This document shows positions 16,230 to 24,768 of a DNA stretch of 64,000 nucleotides, in pieces. The notes below the pieces were generated by a model. That model searched no databases. It saw only the letters and a program-made list of their open reading frames with translations, and had not been told where the DNA came from. The translations under genes were made by a program, and so were the position numbers. The DNA comes from JANMDU01 sp043777675 (GTDB lineage: Bacteria; Pseudomonadota; Gammaproteobacteria; Burkholderiales; Burkholderiaceae_C): NCBI GenBank assembly GCA_043777675.1, contig JAYWHR010000051.1, forward strand, positions 44,554-108,553. Reading direction: 5' to 3'. Each line of letters starts with the position of its first letter. Positions within the stretch are counted from its first letter, which is position 1.

Positions 16230-17384
16230 ATGAGCTCGCCCACAGCCGATTGGGATGTGGTGATTGCCGGCGCAGGGCTTGCAGGGCTTTCTTTAGCTGC
16301 TGAGCTGGCCGCGCCGCAGTTTTCACATCTGCGCGTGCTTTTGGTAGAGCCTAGAAAAGAGTATGTGCGTGATCGCACTTGGAGCTATTGGGCTACGCCG
16401 CAGATGCTACCTAAGCGCTGGGAAAATTTAGACGCAACGCAGTGGCCCCGCTGGCGTGTGAGTGTTGGCGAGCGGTGTGTAATTTCTCAAGGCACGGTGC
16501 CTTATGCCAGCGTGCGAGCGGATGCCTTTTACGACGCTGCGCTCGGCATGATTGCAAAAGCGCCACAGATTGAATGGTGCAGGCAAGCATCGCTCACGCG
16601 AGTGCAATCCACCGCAGAGGGCGTAGCGCTGACGACAGATTCAGGCGAGCGGCTGCGCAGCAAGTTGCTCTTTGATTCCCGGCCACCCGTGCCACAAGCG
16701 CCCAGCGATTGGGTGCAGCACTTTACAGGCTGGGAAGTGAAGGCGAGCAAGCCTTGCTTTGAGCCGGCGTGCGTGGATTTGATGGCCTTTGAGCCACGTC
16801 CGAATGGTTTGCACTTTATCTACTGCTTGCCCTACAGCCGCAGCGAAGCCTTGGTGGAAAGCACTTGGATTTCTCGCGCAAGCGTGCAGGCGCAAGCCGA
16901 AGTGGAATTAAAAAATGCCTTGCAGCAGCGCTGGGGCTGCACAGATTACGCCATCACCTTCCGAGAGCAAGGCGCTTTGCCGCTGCTACCGCAAGCGCCT
17001 ATGGATCAAGCACATGTAATTCGCATTGGCAGAGCAGGCAGCATGCTGCGCGCTGCGACGGGCTATGCTTTTTGCGCGAGTTTGCAGCAGACCTCATCGC
17101 TGGCTGCATCGCTGGCCGAGCACTTTAGTTTTGGCAATGCGTTGATCGATTGGCAAGCGCCTGTTTTTAAAACTCACGCGATGGATCAATGGATGGATGG
17201 CGTGCTCTTTCGCGTGTTGGAGCGCGATTGGCATGCCGCGCCTGGCCATTTTCTATCGCTCTTTCAGAATGTGCCCGAGCCGCAGCTCATCCGCTTTTTA
17301 CAAGGCCAAGCGACTTGGCAAGATCGCCTCGCAGTGATGAGCGCGCTGCCGCCTTGGCCGTTTATGCAAGCTGCTTTAAGCTAG
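16230..17384 (+). CDS. crtY: Lycopene beta-cyclase (CrtY type)
   Basis: Cyclises both ends of lycopene to give beta-carotene. 384 residues, with the N-terminal dinucleotide-binding motif VVIAGAGLAGLSLAAELA and the CrtY landmark DRTWSYW followed by LPKRW. The C-terminal part has the expected ATGYAF and FRVLERDWHA elements. The ATG at 16230 lies 2 bp after the crtB stop and is preferred to an upstream in-frame TTG. Its product is the substrate of the Blh enzyme encoded next. Confidence 0.93.
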   Translation: MSSPTADWDVVIAGAGLAGLSLAAELAAPQFSHLRVLLVEPRKEYVRDRTWSYWATPQMLPKRWENLDATQWPRWRVSVGERCVISQGTVPYASVRADAFYDAALGMIAKAPQIEWCRQASLTRVQSTAEGVALTTDSGERLRSKLLFDSRPPVPQAPSDWVQHFTGWEVKASKPCFEPACVDLMAFEPRPNGLHFIYCLPYSRSEALVESTWISRASVQAQAEVELKNALQQRWGCTDYAITFREQGALPLLPQAPMDQAHVIRIGRAGSMLRAATGYAFCASLQQTSSLAASLAEHFSFGNALIDWQAPVFKTHAMDQWMDGVLFRVLERDWHAAPGHFLSLFQNVPEPQLIRFLQGQATWQDRLAVMSALPPWPFMQAALS

Positions 17385-17389
17385 CGCCT

Positions 17390-18274
17390 ATGCGCATCGC
17401 ATCTCCTCTTCATTTGCTCTGGCTTGTGCCGAGTGTGCTCGTTCTCTCTTGGCTGGAGCGGCAATGGCCGATGCTGGCTTTGGCATTTTTTGTGTTGCTC
17501 ACCTTTACGTTGGGCTTCGCGCATGGCGCGATGGATATATTTTTGCTGCGTGATGCGCAAGATCGGCTTGATTTCAAAGTAAGCGGGGTTTATTTTCTAG
17601 CGGCTGCACTGCTCGCTGCAGTGCTCACGCCCTGGCCGGGCATCTCATTGATGGCCTTGATCTTGCTCTCGCTCTGGCATTTTGGGGAGCAGGCGCATTT
17701 TGAGCATGTCAATCAACCCGTAGCTTGGCTGCTACGTGGCGTGCAAGGCGGCAGCAGTGTCATGCTGCCCGTGTTGCTCTCGCCGCAGGCGCTCTTGCCT
17801 TGGGTGCAATCCATTGCTGGGGCGCAGGTGTCGTGGGTGTGGCCATTGTGGGTGGGCATGGCGGGGTTGTGGTGTGCTTTGCTGGTGGCGGCTTTTACCA
17901 TCGTTAAGCCGTGGACAGCTGCCGCTGGGAAAACACTGTGGTTAGAGCTGGTGGTGTTGGTCGCGCTCAATCTGCTGCTGTCTCCCTTGCTGGCCTTTGC
18001 CTTGTTTTTTGGCCTCTATCACTCTGGCGCGCATATTTGGCGCATGAGGCAGTTGCACAAACGTGAAGGCAAGCCTTGGCGCGACGGGTTGCTTGCCGCC
18101 ACGGTGGCTCTAACTTGGCTTGCTTTGGCCGCGCTGTTTTGGTGGATGTCTGACCGCTCTTTCGCCCCGCTTGACGCGGGCTTGTGGCTACGCTGGCTGG
18201 TGGTTGCGCTGGCTGCGGTCACGTTGCCGCATTTGATTTTGATCTCACGCAGCCGGCACCGCTTGTTTGCATAG
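17390..18274 (+). CDS. blh: Beta-carotene 15,15'-dioxygenase (Brp/Blh family)
   Basis: Integral membrane enzyme that splits beta-carotene into two retinals, the chromophore of both rhodopsins. 294 residues, largely hydrophobic. Conserved His-containing motifs are visible: GFAHGAMDIF, LWHFGEQAHF and GLYHSGAHIW, which fit the iron ligands of the family. The ATG at 17390, 5 bp after crtY, is chosen; the frame stays open upstream but there overlaps crtY in another frame and lacks family residues. It is the last gene of the carotenoid/retinal operon; no obvious terminator before pncB. Confidence 0.93.
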   Translation: MRIASPLHLLWLVPSVLVLSWLERQWPMLALAFFVLLTFTLGFAHGAMDIFLLRDAQDRLDFKVSGVYFLAAALLAAVLTPWPGISLMALILLSLWHFGEQAHFEHVNQPVAWLLRGVQGGSSVMLPVLLSPQALLPWVQSIAGAQVSWVWPLWVGMAGLWCALLVAAFTIVKPWTAAAGKTLWLELVVLVALNLLLSPLLAFALFFGLYHSGAHIWRMRQLHKREGKPWRDGLLAATVALTWLALAALFWWMSDRSFAPLDAGLWLRWLVVALAAVTLPHLILISRSRHRLFA

Positions 18275-18319
18275 CCCGGGGCTTTGGTACGATGCTGGCA
18301 TTCAATAGCGCAGATTCAA

Positions 18320-19513
18320 ATGATTATTACCAGCCTGCTCGACACCGATTTGTATAAATTCACCATGATGCAAGTGGTGCTGCATCAATTTCCGGGTGCG
18401 CAGGTCGAGTACAAATTCAAATGCCGCAATCCGGGCGTGAATCTGGCGCAATATGCCGATGAGATTCGTGCGGAGATCAAATCGCTGTGCAGCTTAACGT
18501 TTACTGAAGACGAGCTAAATTTCTTGCGTGGCATGCGCTTTATTAAAAGTGATTTTGTCGATTTTCTGGGGCTGTTTCGGCTCAACGAGAAATGGATCTC
18601 TGTGCTGCCGCAACCCAACGGAGAGCTAGAAATTTCTGTGCAAGGCCCGTGGCTTCACACGATCCTTTTTGAGATTCCGGTACTGGCTATCGTGAACGAG
18701 GTTTACTTCAAAAATCATAGCGCTTCACGCAGTATTCATGACGGCGAAGAGCGACTTTTGCATAAAATTTCCCTTCTCAAGACGGTTGAACTGCAAGAGT
18801 TGAAGATCGCTGATTACGGCACGCGTAGGCGCTTTTCTAAAGTCTGGCAAGAGCAAGTCTTACGCACTTTAGTCACGGGCTTAGGTACAAGCTCAACAGG
18901 CCAATTCGCCGGCACGAGCAATGTGCATTTCGCACGCACCCTTGGCCTCACGCCGCTGGGCACGATGGCGCATGAATACCTGCAAGCCGCGCAAGCGCTC
19001 GGGCCGCGTTTGCGAGACAGCCAGACCTATGCTTTTGAAAGCTGGGCCAAGGAATACCGTGGCGATTTAGGTATTGCCCTGAGCGATGTGTATGGCATGA
19101 GCGCATTTTTGCGCGACTTCGATATGTATTTCTGCAAGCTGTTTGACGGCGCGCGGCATGACAGTGGCGATCCTTTTCTTTGGGGTGAGCGGATGATTGA
19201 GCATTACCGCGTTAATCGTGTCGACCCACGCACCAAGACGCTGATCTTCTCCGATGGCCTGACTGTGCCGCGCACGATTGAGCTGTATCAGCGCTTCAAA
19301 GGCCGCTGTTTGCTGGCCTTCGGCATCGGCACAAACCTCACCAACGATTTAGGCGATCCACCTGAGCATGTGCCCCTGCAAATCGTGATGAAAATGATCC
19401 GTTGCAATGGTCAGCCTGTGGCCAAGCTTTCTGATTCACCCGGCAAAGGTATGTGTGACGATGAAAAATACTTGGCTTACTTGCGGCAGGTGTTTGATAT
19501 CCCAAGTGCTTGA
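18320..19513 (+). CDS. pncB: Nicotinate phosphoribosyltransferase
   Basis: First step of NAD salvage from nicotinate (Preiss-Handler pathway). 397 residues starting MIITSLLDTDLYKFTMMQ, the standard N-terminus. Other landmarks are ADYGTRRRFSK, GTSNVHFARTLG with GTMAHE, and the phosphate-binding end FGIGTNLTNDLG. The ATG at 18320 is taken because the upstream extension has no family match. The segment NEVYFKNHSASRSIHDGEER contains a close match to the dispersed repeat (18703-18745) read in a third forward frame, and it keeps the family's length there. Position after blh is probably incidental. Confidence 0.93.
   Translation: MIITSLLDTDLYKFTMMQVVLHQFPGAQVEYKFKCRNPGVNLAQYADEIRAEIKSLCSLTFTEDELNFLRGMRFIKSDFVDFLGLFRLNEKWISVLPQPNGELEISVQGPWLHTILFEIPVLAIVNEVYFKNHSASRSIHDGEERLLHKISLLKTVELQELKIADYGTRRRFSKVWQEQVLRTLVTGLGTSSTGQFAGTSNVHFARTLGLTPLGTMAHEYLQAAQALGPRLRDSQTYAFESWAKEYRGDLGIALSDVYGMSAFLRDFDMYFCKLFDGARHDSGDPFLWGERMIEHYRVNRVDPRTKTLIFSDGLTVPRTIELYQRFKGRCLLAFGIGTNLTNDLGDPPEHVPLQIVMKMIRCNGQPVAKLSDSPGKGMCDDEKYLAYLRQVFDIPSA
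18703..18745 (+). repeat. Dispersed hairpin repeat, copy 3 (inside pncB)
   Basis: CATAGCGCTTCACGCAGTAT then TCATGACGGC differs from the copy before argG at only a few positions over about 30 bp, and the tail CTTTTGCATAAAATTT resembles other tails. Because the encoded segment aligns with the normal family length, this could be sequence conversion or chance rather than a clean insertion. Confidence 0.55.
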
Positions 19514-19603
19514 GCGCTTCATGCCGGGAAACCGCAAGCCACATTGCGTCATGGACAACGGTGCTTGGCATAATCATCGGTAGAAATTCAGGAGACAACA
19601 ATC

Positions 19604-21019
19604 ATGGTTGCTTTTAAATCAAGCGTATTCAAGCTCTTTGGATTGATGCTGCTTGCGCCCTGCGCATTCGCCGCTGAGGTCGATGGCAAGTTGCTCACTG
19701 CGATGTGGGCCATCCCATTCGCGGGGATTTTGCTTTGCATTGCGCTGTGCCCGCTGCTCACACCACAGTTTTGGCATCATCATTTTGGCAAGGTGTCGGC
19801 CTTTTGGGCGCTGCTTTTTCTCGTGCCTTTTGCTTTGAAATTTGGAGCGAGCGCGGCAGGTGGTGCATTCGTTCATGCGCTTTTGGCTGAATATATTCCT
19901 TTTGTGATCTTGCTGACTGTCCTGTTCACCGTCTCTGGCGGCATCTACATCAAAGGCAACCTGCATGGCAGCCCGATGCTTAACACAGCAATTTTGGCGA
20001 TTGGCGCAGTGGCCGCAAGCTTTATGGGTACCACAGGCGCATCCATGCTGCTGATTCGCCCACTGATGCGCGCCAACGACAACCGGCAGCACAAAATGCA
20101 TGTGTTTGTCTTCTTCATCTTCATTGTGAGCAATGCGGGTGGTTCACTCACTCCGCTAGGCGATCCGCCATTGTTCCTTGGCTTCTTGAAAGGCGTGGAT
20201 TTTTTCTGGACGGCGAAATACATTTTCCCCGAAACGCTGTTCATGGTGGGTTCTTTGCTGGCCATCTTTTATGCCATGGATTCTTACTACTATCACAAGC
20301 GCGAAGAGGTGCAGAAATTCGATCCCACGCCTGATTCCAGAGGCATTGGGTTTGATGGCAAGGTCAACTTTATCTTGCTGTTTTGCGTCATGGGTTTGGT
20401 GCTGATGAGCGGCATGTGGAAGCCGGGCGTAAACTTCGATGTGTTTGGCACGGAGGTCGGTTTGCAAGGCATCGTGCGCGATGTTGGGCTGATCGCAGTC
20501 ACCTTGATCTCGCTCAAAATCACCGCTTCTTCTGTGTATGACGCCAATCAATTTTCTTGGGCGCCAATGGCCGAGGTCGCTAAATTGTTTGCGGGTATCT
20601 TCCTCACCATTATTCCCGTCATTGCCATGCTCAAAGCGGGCATGGATGGCCCATTCAGCGCGATTGTGGCCAGCGTCACGCGCGCGGACGGCTCGCCCAG
20701 CCCACTGGCTTACTTTTGGGCAACGGGTGCTTTAAGTTCGTTTTTAGACAACGCGCCCACTTATCTGGTTTTCTTCAATCTCGCAGGAGGCGATGCACAA
20801 ACACTCATGACGACGCACGCCAATACGCTGGCCGCGATTTCCGCGGGTGCGGTTTTCATGGGTGCGAATTCGTACATTGGTAATGCGCCCAATCTGATGG
20901 TCAAAGCCGTGGTGGAAGATCGCGGCGTAAAAATGCCTAGCTTCTTTGGCTACATCGCGTGGGCGGTGTGCATTTTGATCCCGCTCTTCGTACTCATGAG
21001 CTGGATTTGGTTTCGTTGA
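19604..21019 (+). CDS. NhaD-like sodium:proton antiporter (CitMHS_2 / ion transporter superfamily)
   Basis: Inner-membrane transporter of 471 residues with about 12 hydrophobic segments and a signal-like N-terminus ending CAFAAE near residue 24. Two family motifs stand out: SLTPLGDPPLFLGFL in the first half, and SSFLDNAPTYLVFFN with GANSYIGNAPNLMVK in the second half. This is the arrangement of the putative sodium:proton antiporters related to NhaD and citrate carriers. Ion specificity is inferred from family only. A good ribosome site (AGGAG) lies about 8 bp before the ATG. A dispersed repeat copy follows directly. Confidence 0.82.
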   Translation: MVAFKSSVFKLFGLMLLAPCAFAAEVDGKLLTAMWAIPFAGILLCIALCPLLTPQFWHHHFGKVSAFWALLFLVPFALKFGASAAGGAFVHALLAEYIPFVILLTVLFTVSGGIYIKGNLHGSPMLNTAILAIGAVAASFMGTTGASMLLIRPLMRANDNRQHKMHVFVFFIFIVSNAGGSLTPLGDPPLFLGFLKGVDFFWTAKYIFPETLFMVGSLLAIFYAMDSYYYHKREEVQKFDPTPDSRGIGFDGKVNFILLFCVMGLVLMSGMWKPGVNFDVFGTEVGLQGIVRDVGLIAVTLISLKITASSVYDANQFSWAPMAEVAKLFAGIFLTIIPVIAMLKAGMDGPFSAIVASVTRADGSPSPLAYFWATGALSSFLDNAPTYLVFFNLAGGDAQTLMTTHANTLAAISAGAVFMGANSYIGNAPNLMVKAVVEDRGVKMPSFFGYIAWAVCILIPLFVLMSWIWFR

Positions 21020-21020
21020 T

Positions 21021-21087
21021 ATACTATTAATTTGATAGCAGTATACGCATATTCTATGCCGGCTACCTGTATAAAAGGCTTATAAAA
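21021..21087 (+). repeat. Dispersed hairpin repeat, copy 4 (intergenic)
   Basis: Full-length forward copy: head CTATTAATTTGATAGC, core GTATACGCATATTCTATGCC, then GGCTAC and the tail ATAAAAGGCTTATAAAA. The inner palindrome GCATA-TTC-TATGC and flanking TAGC/GCTA arms can form a hairpin. The tail ends right at the GTG start of the next gene. Confidence 0.85.
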
Positions 21088-22077
21088 GTGACTAAAAAAT
21101 CGATTCTGATATCCCGCGCTGTGTTTCCTGAAGTGCTGGAGCGTTTGGCGGAGCATTTCGAGGTGGAATCCAATCAAGCTGATGTGATCTGGCCTCGTGA
21201 AGAGTTCATCCGCAGGTTGCAAGGCAAGGCGGGTGTGTTCACCACGGGTGGCGAGCGCATTGATGCAGCGCTGCTCGCTGCCTGCCCCAAGCTCAAAATC
21301 TGCGCCAACATGGCTGTGGGCTACAACAATTTCGACGTACCCGCCATGACAGCCGCTGGCGTGATGGCCACCAACGCCCCCGATGTACTCACCGAGACCA
21401 CCGCCGACTTGGGCTTCACCTTGCTCATGGCGACGGCTCGCCGCGTCAGCGAGAGCGAGGCTTATTTGCGCGCCGGCCAGTGGAGCAAATGGAGCTACGA
21501 CATGTTTTGTGGCACCGACATTCACGGCAGCACGCTAGGCATTCTCGGCATGGGGCGCATTGGCCGGGCAGTCGCCAAGCGCGGTGCGCATGGCTTTGGC
21601 ATGAACGTCATCTATCACAACCGCTCGCGCCTCGCACCCGAGCTGGAGCAAGAGGTCAACGCGAAATATGTCAGCAAACAAGAGTTGTTCAAACAAGCCG
21701 ACCATATCGTGCTTGTGTTGCCTTACTCCTTAGACAACCATCACACGGTAGGCGCTGCTGAGATAGCGCTCATGAAACCCACAGCCACGCTGATCAACAT
21801 TGGCCGGGGTGGTTTGATTGATGAAAACGCCTTAGCTGCCGCTTTATCAGCCAACAAAATACTTGGTGCAGGCTTGGATGTGTTTGAAGGCGAACCAGCG
21901 GTCAACCCCGCACTCACGGCGCTCAAAAACGTCGTGCTCACGCCCCACATTGGCAGCGCCAGCGTACCCACGCGCAAGGCCATGGCTCATTTAGCGGCCG
22001 ATAACTTGATTGGCTATCTCACCCAAGGCCAAGCTAAAACACCGCTCAACAAGATCCAATCATCTCAAGCTGTATAG
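21088..22077 (+). CDS. D-2-hydroxyacid dehydrogenase (glyoxylate/hydroxypyruvate reductase type)
   Basis: NAD(P)H-dependent reductase of 329 residues. The nucleotide-binding motif GILGMGRIGRAVAKR lies at about residue 152. The catalytic trio sits in INIGRGGLIDENAL (Arg), DVFEGEP (Glu) and LTPHIGSAS (His). VGYNNFDVPA is typical of the glyoxylate/hydroxypyruvate/2-ketogluconate reductase branch. The start is GTG and lies immediately after the dispersed repeat, whose tail replaces any clear ribosome site. The 3' end overlaps the convergent phoD by 13 bp. Confidence 0.88.
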   Translation: MTKKSILISRAVFPEVLERLAEHFEVESNQADVIWPREEFIRRLQGKAGVFTTGGERIDAALLAACPKLKICANMAVGYNNFDVPAMTAAGVMATNAPDVLTETTADLGFTLLMATARRVSESEAYLRAGQWSKWSYDMFCGTDIHGSTLGILGMGRIGRAVAKRGAHGFGMNVIYHNRSRLAPELEQEVNAKYVSKQELFKQADHIVLVLPYSLDNHHTVGAAEIALMKPTATLINIGRGGLIDENALAAALSANKILGAGLDVFEGEPAVNPALTALKNVVLTPHIGSASVPTRKAMAHLAADNLIGYLTQGQAKTPLNKIQSSQAV

Positions 22078-23768
22078 GTCCGTGTCTCGCTAGATGCCGG
22101 TGTGTTCACGGAATAAGTACGTGAGCTGATCGTGTTGATAAACACCCATTCGGCTTTTGCTTGGGAGGGCGTGAACGTCATTTTCAAGAAACCACGGCGC
22201 GAAGCATCCATCCACTTCAAATCATCGATCACGCCCTCAAAAATCGCTTTGATCTGCGCGGGAGGTAAAGTGCTCAGATAGGTCTCCAAGCCGGGTGAGC
22301 TCACGCTTTGAGTTGCAAACTCCTCGCCCACCTTAGTGCCATTGAGGCGCTTCAAATCGGTGTGCCAAGCATTGTGTGTATCGCCAGAAAGCACGACCAA
22401 TTTTTTCCCGAGGCTAGCAACAGTAGCCAACACGATTTCTCGCGCAGCAGGGTAGCCGTCCCAAGCGTCTAAGTTGTAGCCCAATTTGGGGTTGGTTGTC
22501 GTGTTGAGCAAGGCAGCCTCGGCAGCAGTCAAGGGCAAACCCGCTTTTTGTTTGCCCTTTGCTGTCAGGTAGTCCGTGATGGCGGTCTGAGCGGCAGCAA
22601 CGGCTGTGGCCGAGGTATTCGTTGGGTTCAACGCCGATAGCACTGAAAGCGGAAATTCCATACGAGCCATCAACACTTGCTGACCCAACACCTGCCAAGT
22701 CGATTTGGACGCCGTCAGTTGGCCTTGTAACCACGTCAGTTGCTCTGTGCCGAGCAACTGACGTGTCGATGAGCTGAGCGTGCTAGTCGCGACCGCTTGC
22801 GTAGCTGGGTTGAGTAACTCGGTGAACTCGATTTGTTTGTCACGCCCGATCAGCCGGGTATCCAACATGTGCAAGGAGAGCAGGCCGCCGAAATCAAAGC
22901 TCCGATAGATCTTTGCGCGGTCTGTAGCTGTACGAATCGGCATCCACTCGTGATAAGCCTGCAGTGCCGCTGCTTTACGTGCTTCAAAGCTGCCCTCGGT
23001 GGCTTCCTGATGATTTTCAGCACCATTTTTATAGGTGTCGTTGGTGATTTCATGGTCATCCCACACGGCGATCATCGGCATGCGTGCGTGGAAAACTTTC
23101 AAGTCGGCATCAGATTTGTATTGCGCATGGCGTTTGCGATAGTCATCCAGCGTCAAAATTTCGTTAGCAGGGTTGGAGACGCGCCCCAAGCTCGCTGCAC
23201 TTTCGGAGGCGTATCCTGTTGCGGAATACTCGTAAATGTAGTCGCCTAAATGCACGGCAAACTGCGCGTCTGATTTGCTGGCTTCAGCATACGTGTTGAA
23301 AAAGCCTGCGGGGTAGTTGGCGCATGACATGACTGCCAACTTGACTTCCGCCGCATTCGCAGCGGGCAGAGTGCGCGTGCGGCCAACTGCCGATACGCTA
23401 TTGCCTGTTTTAAAGCGGTAGAAATATTCTTTGCCAGCGCTTAAGCCTTTTGCATCGATCTTGGCAGTAAATCCACTGGCCTCACTCGCACTGACTTTGC
23501 CCGACGTGACTAAAGCAGCAAAATCCGCAGCGGCAGATACTTCATAGGTCAGCTCGACAGACAGCGCGCCTGTTGCTGGCTTGGCGTGCGTCCACAAAAT
23601 CACGCTATCAGCCAGCGGATCACCGCTAGCCACGCCGAAATTGAAAGCTACGGGTATCTCCTCGACATTGTCGGAGCCTCCGCAAGCGGAGAGAACAGAG
23701 CCCGTCGCCAAAACGGCAGAAACGGAGCTGATTTTGATAAAAAATTCGCGGCGTGTTGAGTTAAGCAT
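22065..23768 (-). CDS. phoD: Alkaline phosphatase D (PhoD-like metallophosphoesterase), Tat-exported
   Basis: Secreted phosphodiesterase/phosphatase of 567 residues, probably for phosphorus scavenging. The N-terminus STRREFFIKISS is a twin-arginine export signal, followed by a hydrophobic stretch and LSACGG, so it may also be lipidated. Family motifs: FGVASGDPLADSVILWTHA, the metal site HLGDYIYEY, AVWDDHEITND, and LSGDTHNAWH. The size fits PhoD. It is convergent with the dehydrogenase gene and overlaps it by 13 bp; no Pho box was identified upstream. Confidence 0.9.
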   Translation of the reverse strand: MLNSTRREFFIKISSVSAVLATGSVLSACGGSDNVEEIPVAFNFGVASGDPLADSVILWTHAKPATGALSVELTYEVSAAADFAALVTSGKVSASEASGFTAKIDAKGLSAGKEYFYRFKTGNSVSAVGRTRTLPAANAAEVKLAVMSCANYPAGFFNTYAEASKSDAQFAVHLGDYIYEYSATGYASESAASLGRVSNPANEILTLDDYRKRHAQYKSDADLKVFHARMPMIAVWDDHEITNDTYKNGAENHQEATEGSFEARKAAALQAYHEWMPIRTATDRAKIYRSFDFGGLLSLHMLDTRLIGRDKQIEFTELLNPATQAVATSTLSSSTRQLLGTEQLTWLQGQLTASKSTWQVLGQQVLMARMEFPLSVLSALNPTNTSATAVAAAQTAITDYLTAKGKQKAGLPLTAAEAALLNTTTNPKLGYNLDAWDGYPAAREIVLATVASLGKKLVVLSGDTHNAWHTDLKRLNGTKVGEEFATQSVSSPGLETYLSTLPPAQIKAIFEGVIDDLKWMDASRRGFLKMTFTPSQAKAEWVFINTISSRTYSVNTPASSETRTYTA

Positions 23769-23940
23769 GGTGATGTAGACGGGTTAGATGGACAAGAAAA
23801 TGACTTGACCTAACCTTAAGCATCAGCGATGACGATGGGGTGACAGCGGCGAATTTTTACAATGATGTTGTCGCTAGGTGTGAGTTGGCTAAAGCGGCCA
23901 TTGGACGTGCAAATCACACCTTGTGAGCGACAATCTATTC

Positions 23941-24237
23941 ATGAGCACCACCACCCAACTCCAAGCCTTCTTCACCATTTTTATCAGCGTCTTCCTTGCT
24001 GAGCTGGGCGACAAAACGCAACTTGCCACGATGCTCTTCGCATCGCAGGATCAGGGGCCCAGCAAATGGACGGTGTTTTTTGCTGCCAGCGCTGCATTGG
24101 TGGTGTCAGCGGGTATTGGTGTGATGGCTGGCGCAGCGGTGGGCAAATTTGTCTCTCCGCGCACGCTTCAAATCGTGGCAGGCGTAGGCTTTATATTGAT
24201 CGGTGCTTGGACGCTTTGGCAGGCTTTCAAAGCTTAG
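23941..24237 (+). CDS. Single-domain GDT1/TMEM165 family (UPF0016) cation exporter
   Basis: Membrane protein of 98 residues with three hydrophobic segments and one copy of the family hallmark ELGDKTQLATM (E-x-G-D-K-T). Full-length members carry two such repeats; this is a half-size version that would have to act as a dimer or with a partner. The family moves Mn2+ or Ca2+ out of the cytoplasm (MneA in bacteria, Gdt1 in yeast). The ATG at 23941 gives the usual start; an upstream extension of six residues is possible. It overlaps by 4 bp at the 3' end with a convergent gene for a His/Lys-rich exported protein. Confidence 0.85.
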   Translation: MSTTTQLQAFFTIFISVFLAELGDKTQLATMLFASQDQGPSKWTVFFAASAALVVSAGIGVMAGAAVGKFVSPRTLQIVAGVGFILIGAWTLWQAFKA

Positions 24238-24611
24238 TTGTCGTGTTTGTCATGACCCTTGCCGTGGCCATTTCCGTGGCCTTTACCCTTGCGCTCATAT
24301 TCAGGGCCCTTCACAAAATACACGGGCTGCGCACAAGCGTTGTACTTGTGGCAATGCTTGCCCCACTTCTTGGCATGGCCCGGTGGCACGTGTAGATACA
24401 TCGGTTGCTGCGAGACGACCACAGGCGCTCGCGTGATGATCACAGGTTGAGGATAGATCACGATAGGAGGAGGGCGGTTGCCGATTTCTACACGGCCATA
24501 TACACCGGGCTTGATCTCCCCGCCCACAATCACGTTGACGTCTGCTGCCGTCGCTGCCGTGCTTACGAGCAGGGCGAAAAGTGTGGCACATACAGCTTTG
24601 CTTGTTTGCAT
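24234..24611 (-). CDS. Exported His/Lys-rich small protein, unknown function
   Basis: Protein of 125 residues with a clear Sec signal peptide (MQTSKAVCATLF..., cleavage around TAATAA|DV). The middle is rich in Pro, Val and Ile. Two cysteines flank a HKYNA stretch, and the C-terminus is a run of Gly, His and Lys (GHGNGHGKGHDKHDN), which looks metal-binding. The start at 24611 is chosen for the signal peptide. It overlaps the convergent GDT1-like gene by 4 bp; a shared role in metal handling is a guess from the His-rich tail and the neighbour. Confidence 0.7.
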   Translation of the reverse strand: MQTSKAVCATLFALLVSTAATAADVNVIVGGEIKPGVYGRVEIGNRPPPIVIYPQPVIITRAPVVVSQQPMYLHVPPGHAKKWGKHCHKYNACAQPVYFVKGPEYERKGKGHGNGHGKGHDKHDN

Positions 24612-24768
24612 ATTTGGCATTCTTAAGAGTACTGGGTAGCCATATAACGCCCATGCGCGGTGTTTGGCTGACTGCATCGCGCTGCGCAGCTTGCGTTATT
24701 TTGCTTAATTGGTAGCAAAATGCAAAAGACGTGTCTGTAGCGCGCATAACGACAGCTAGACTCTCTCT

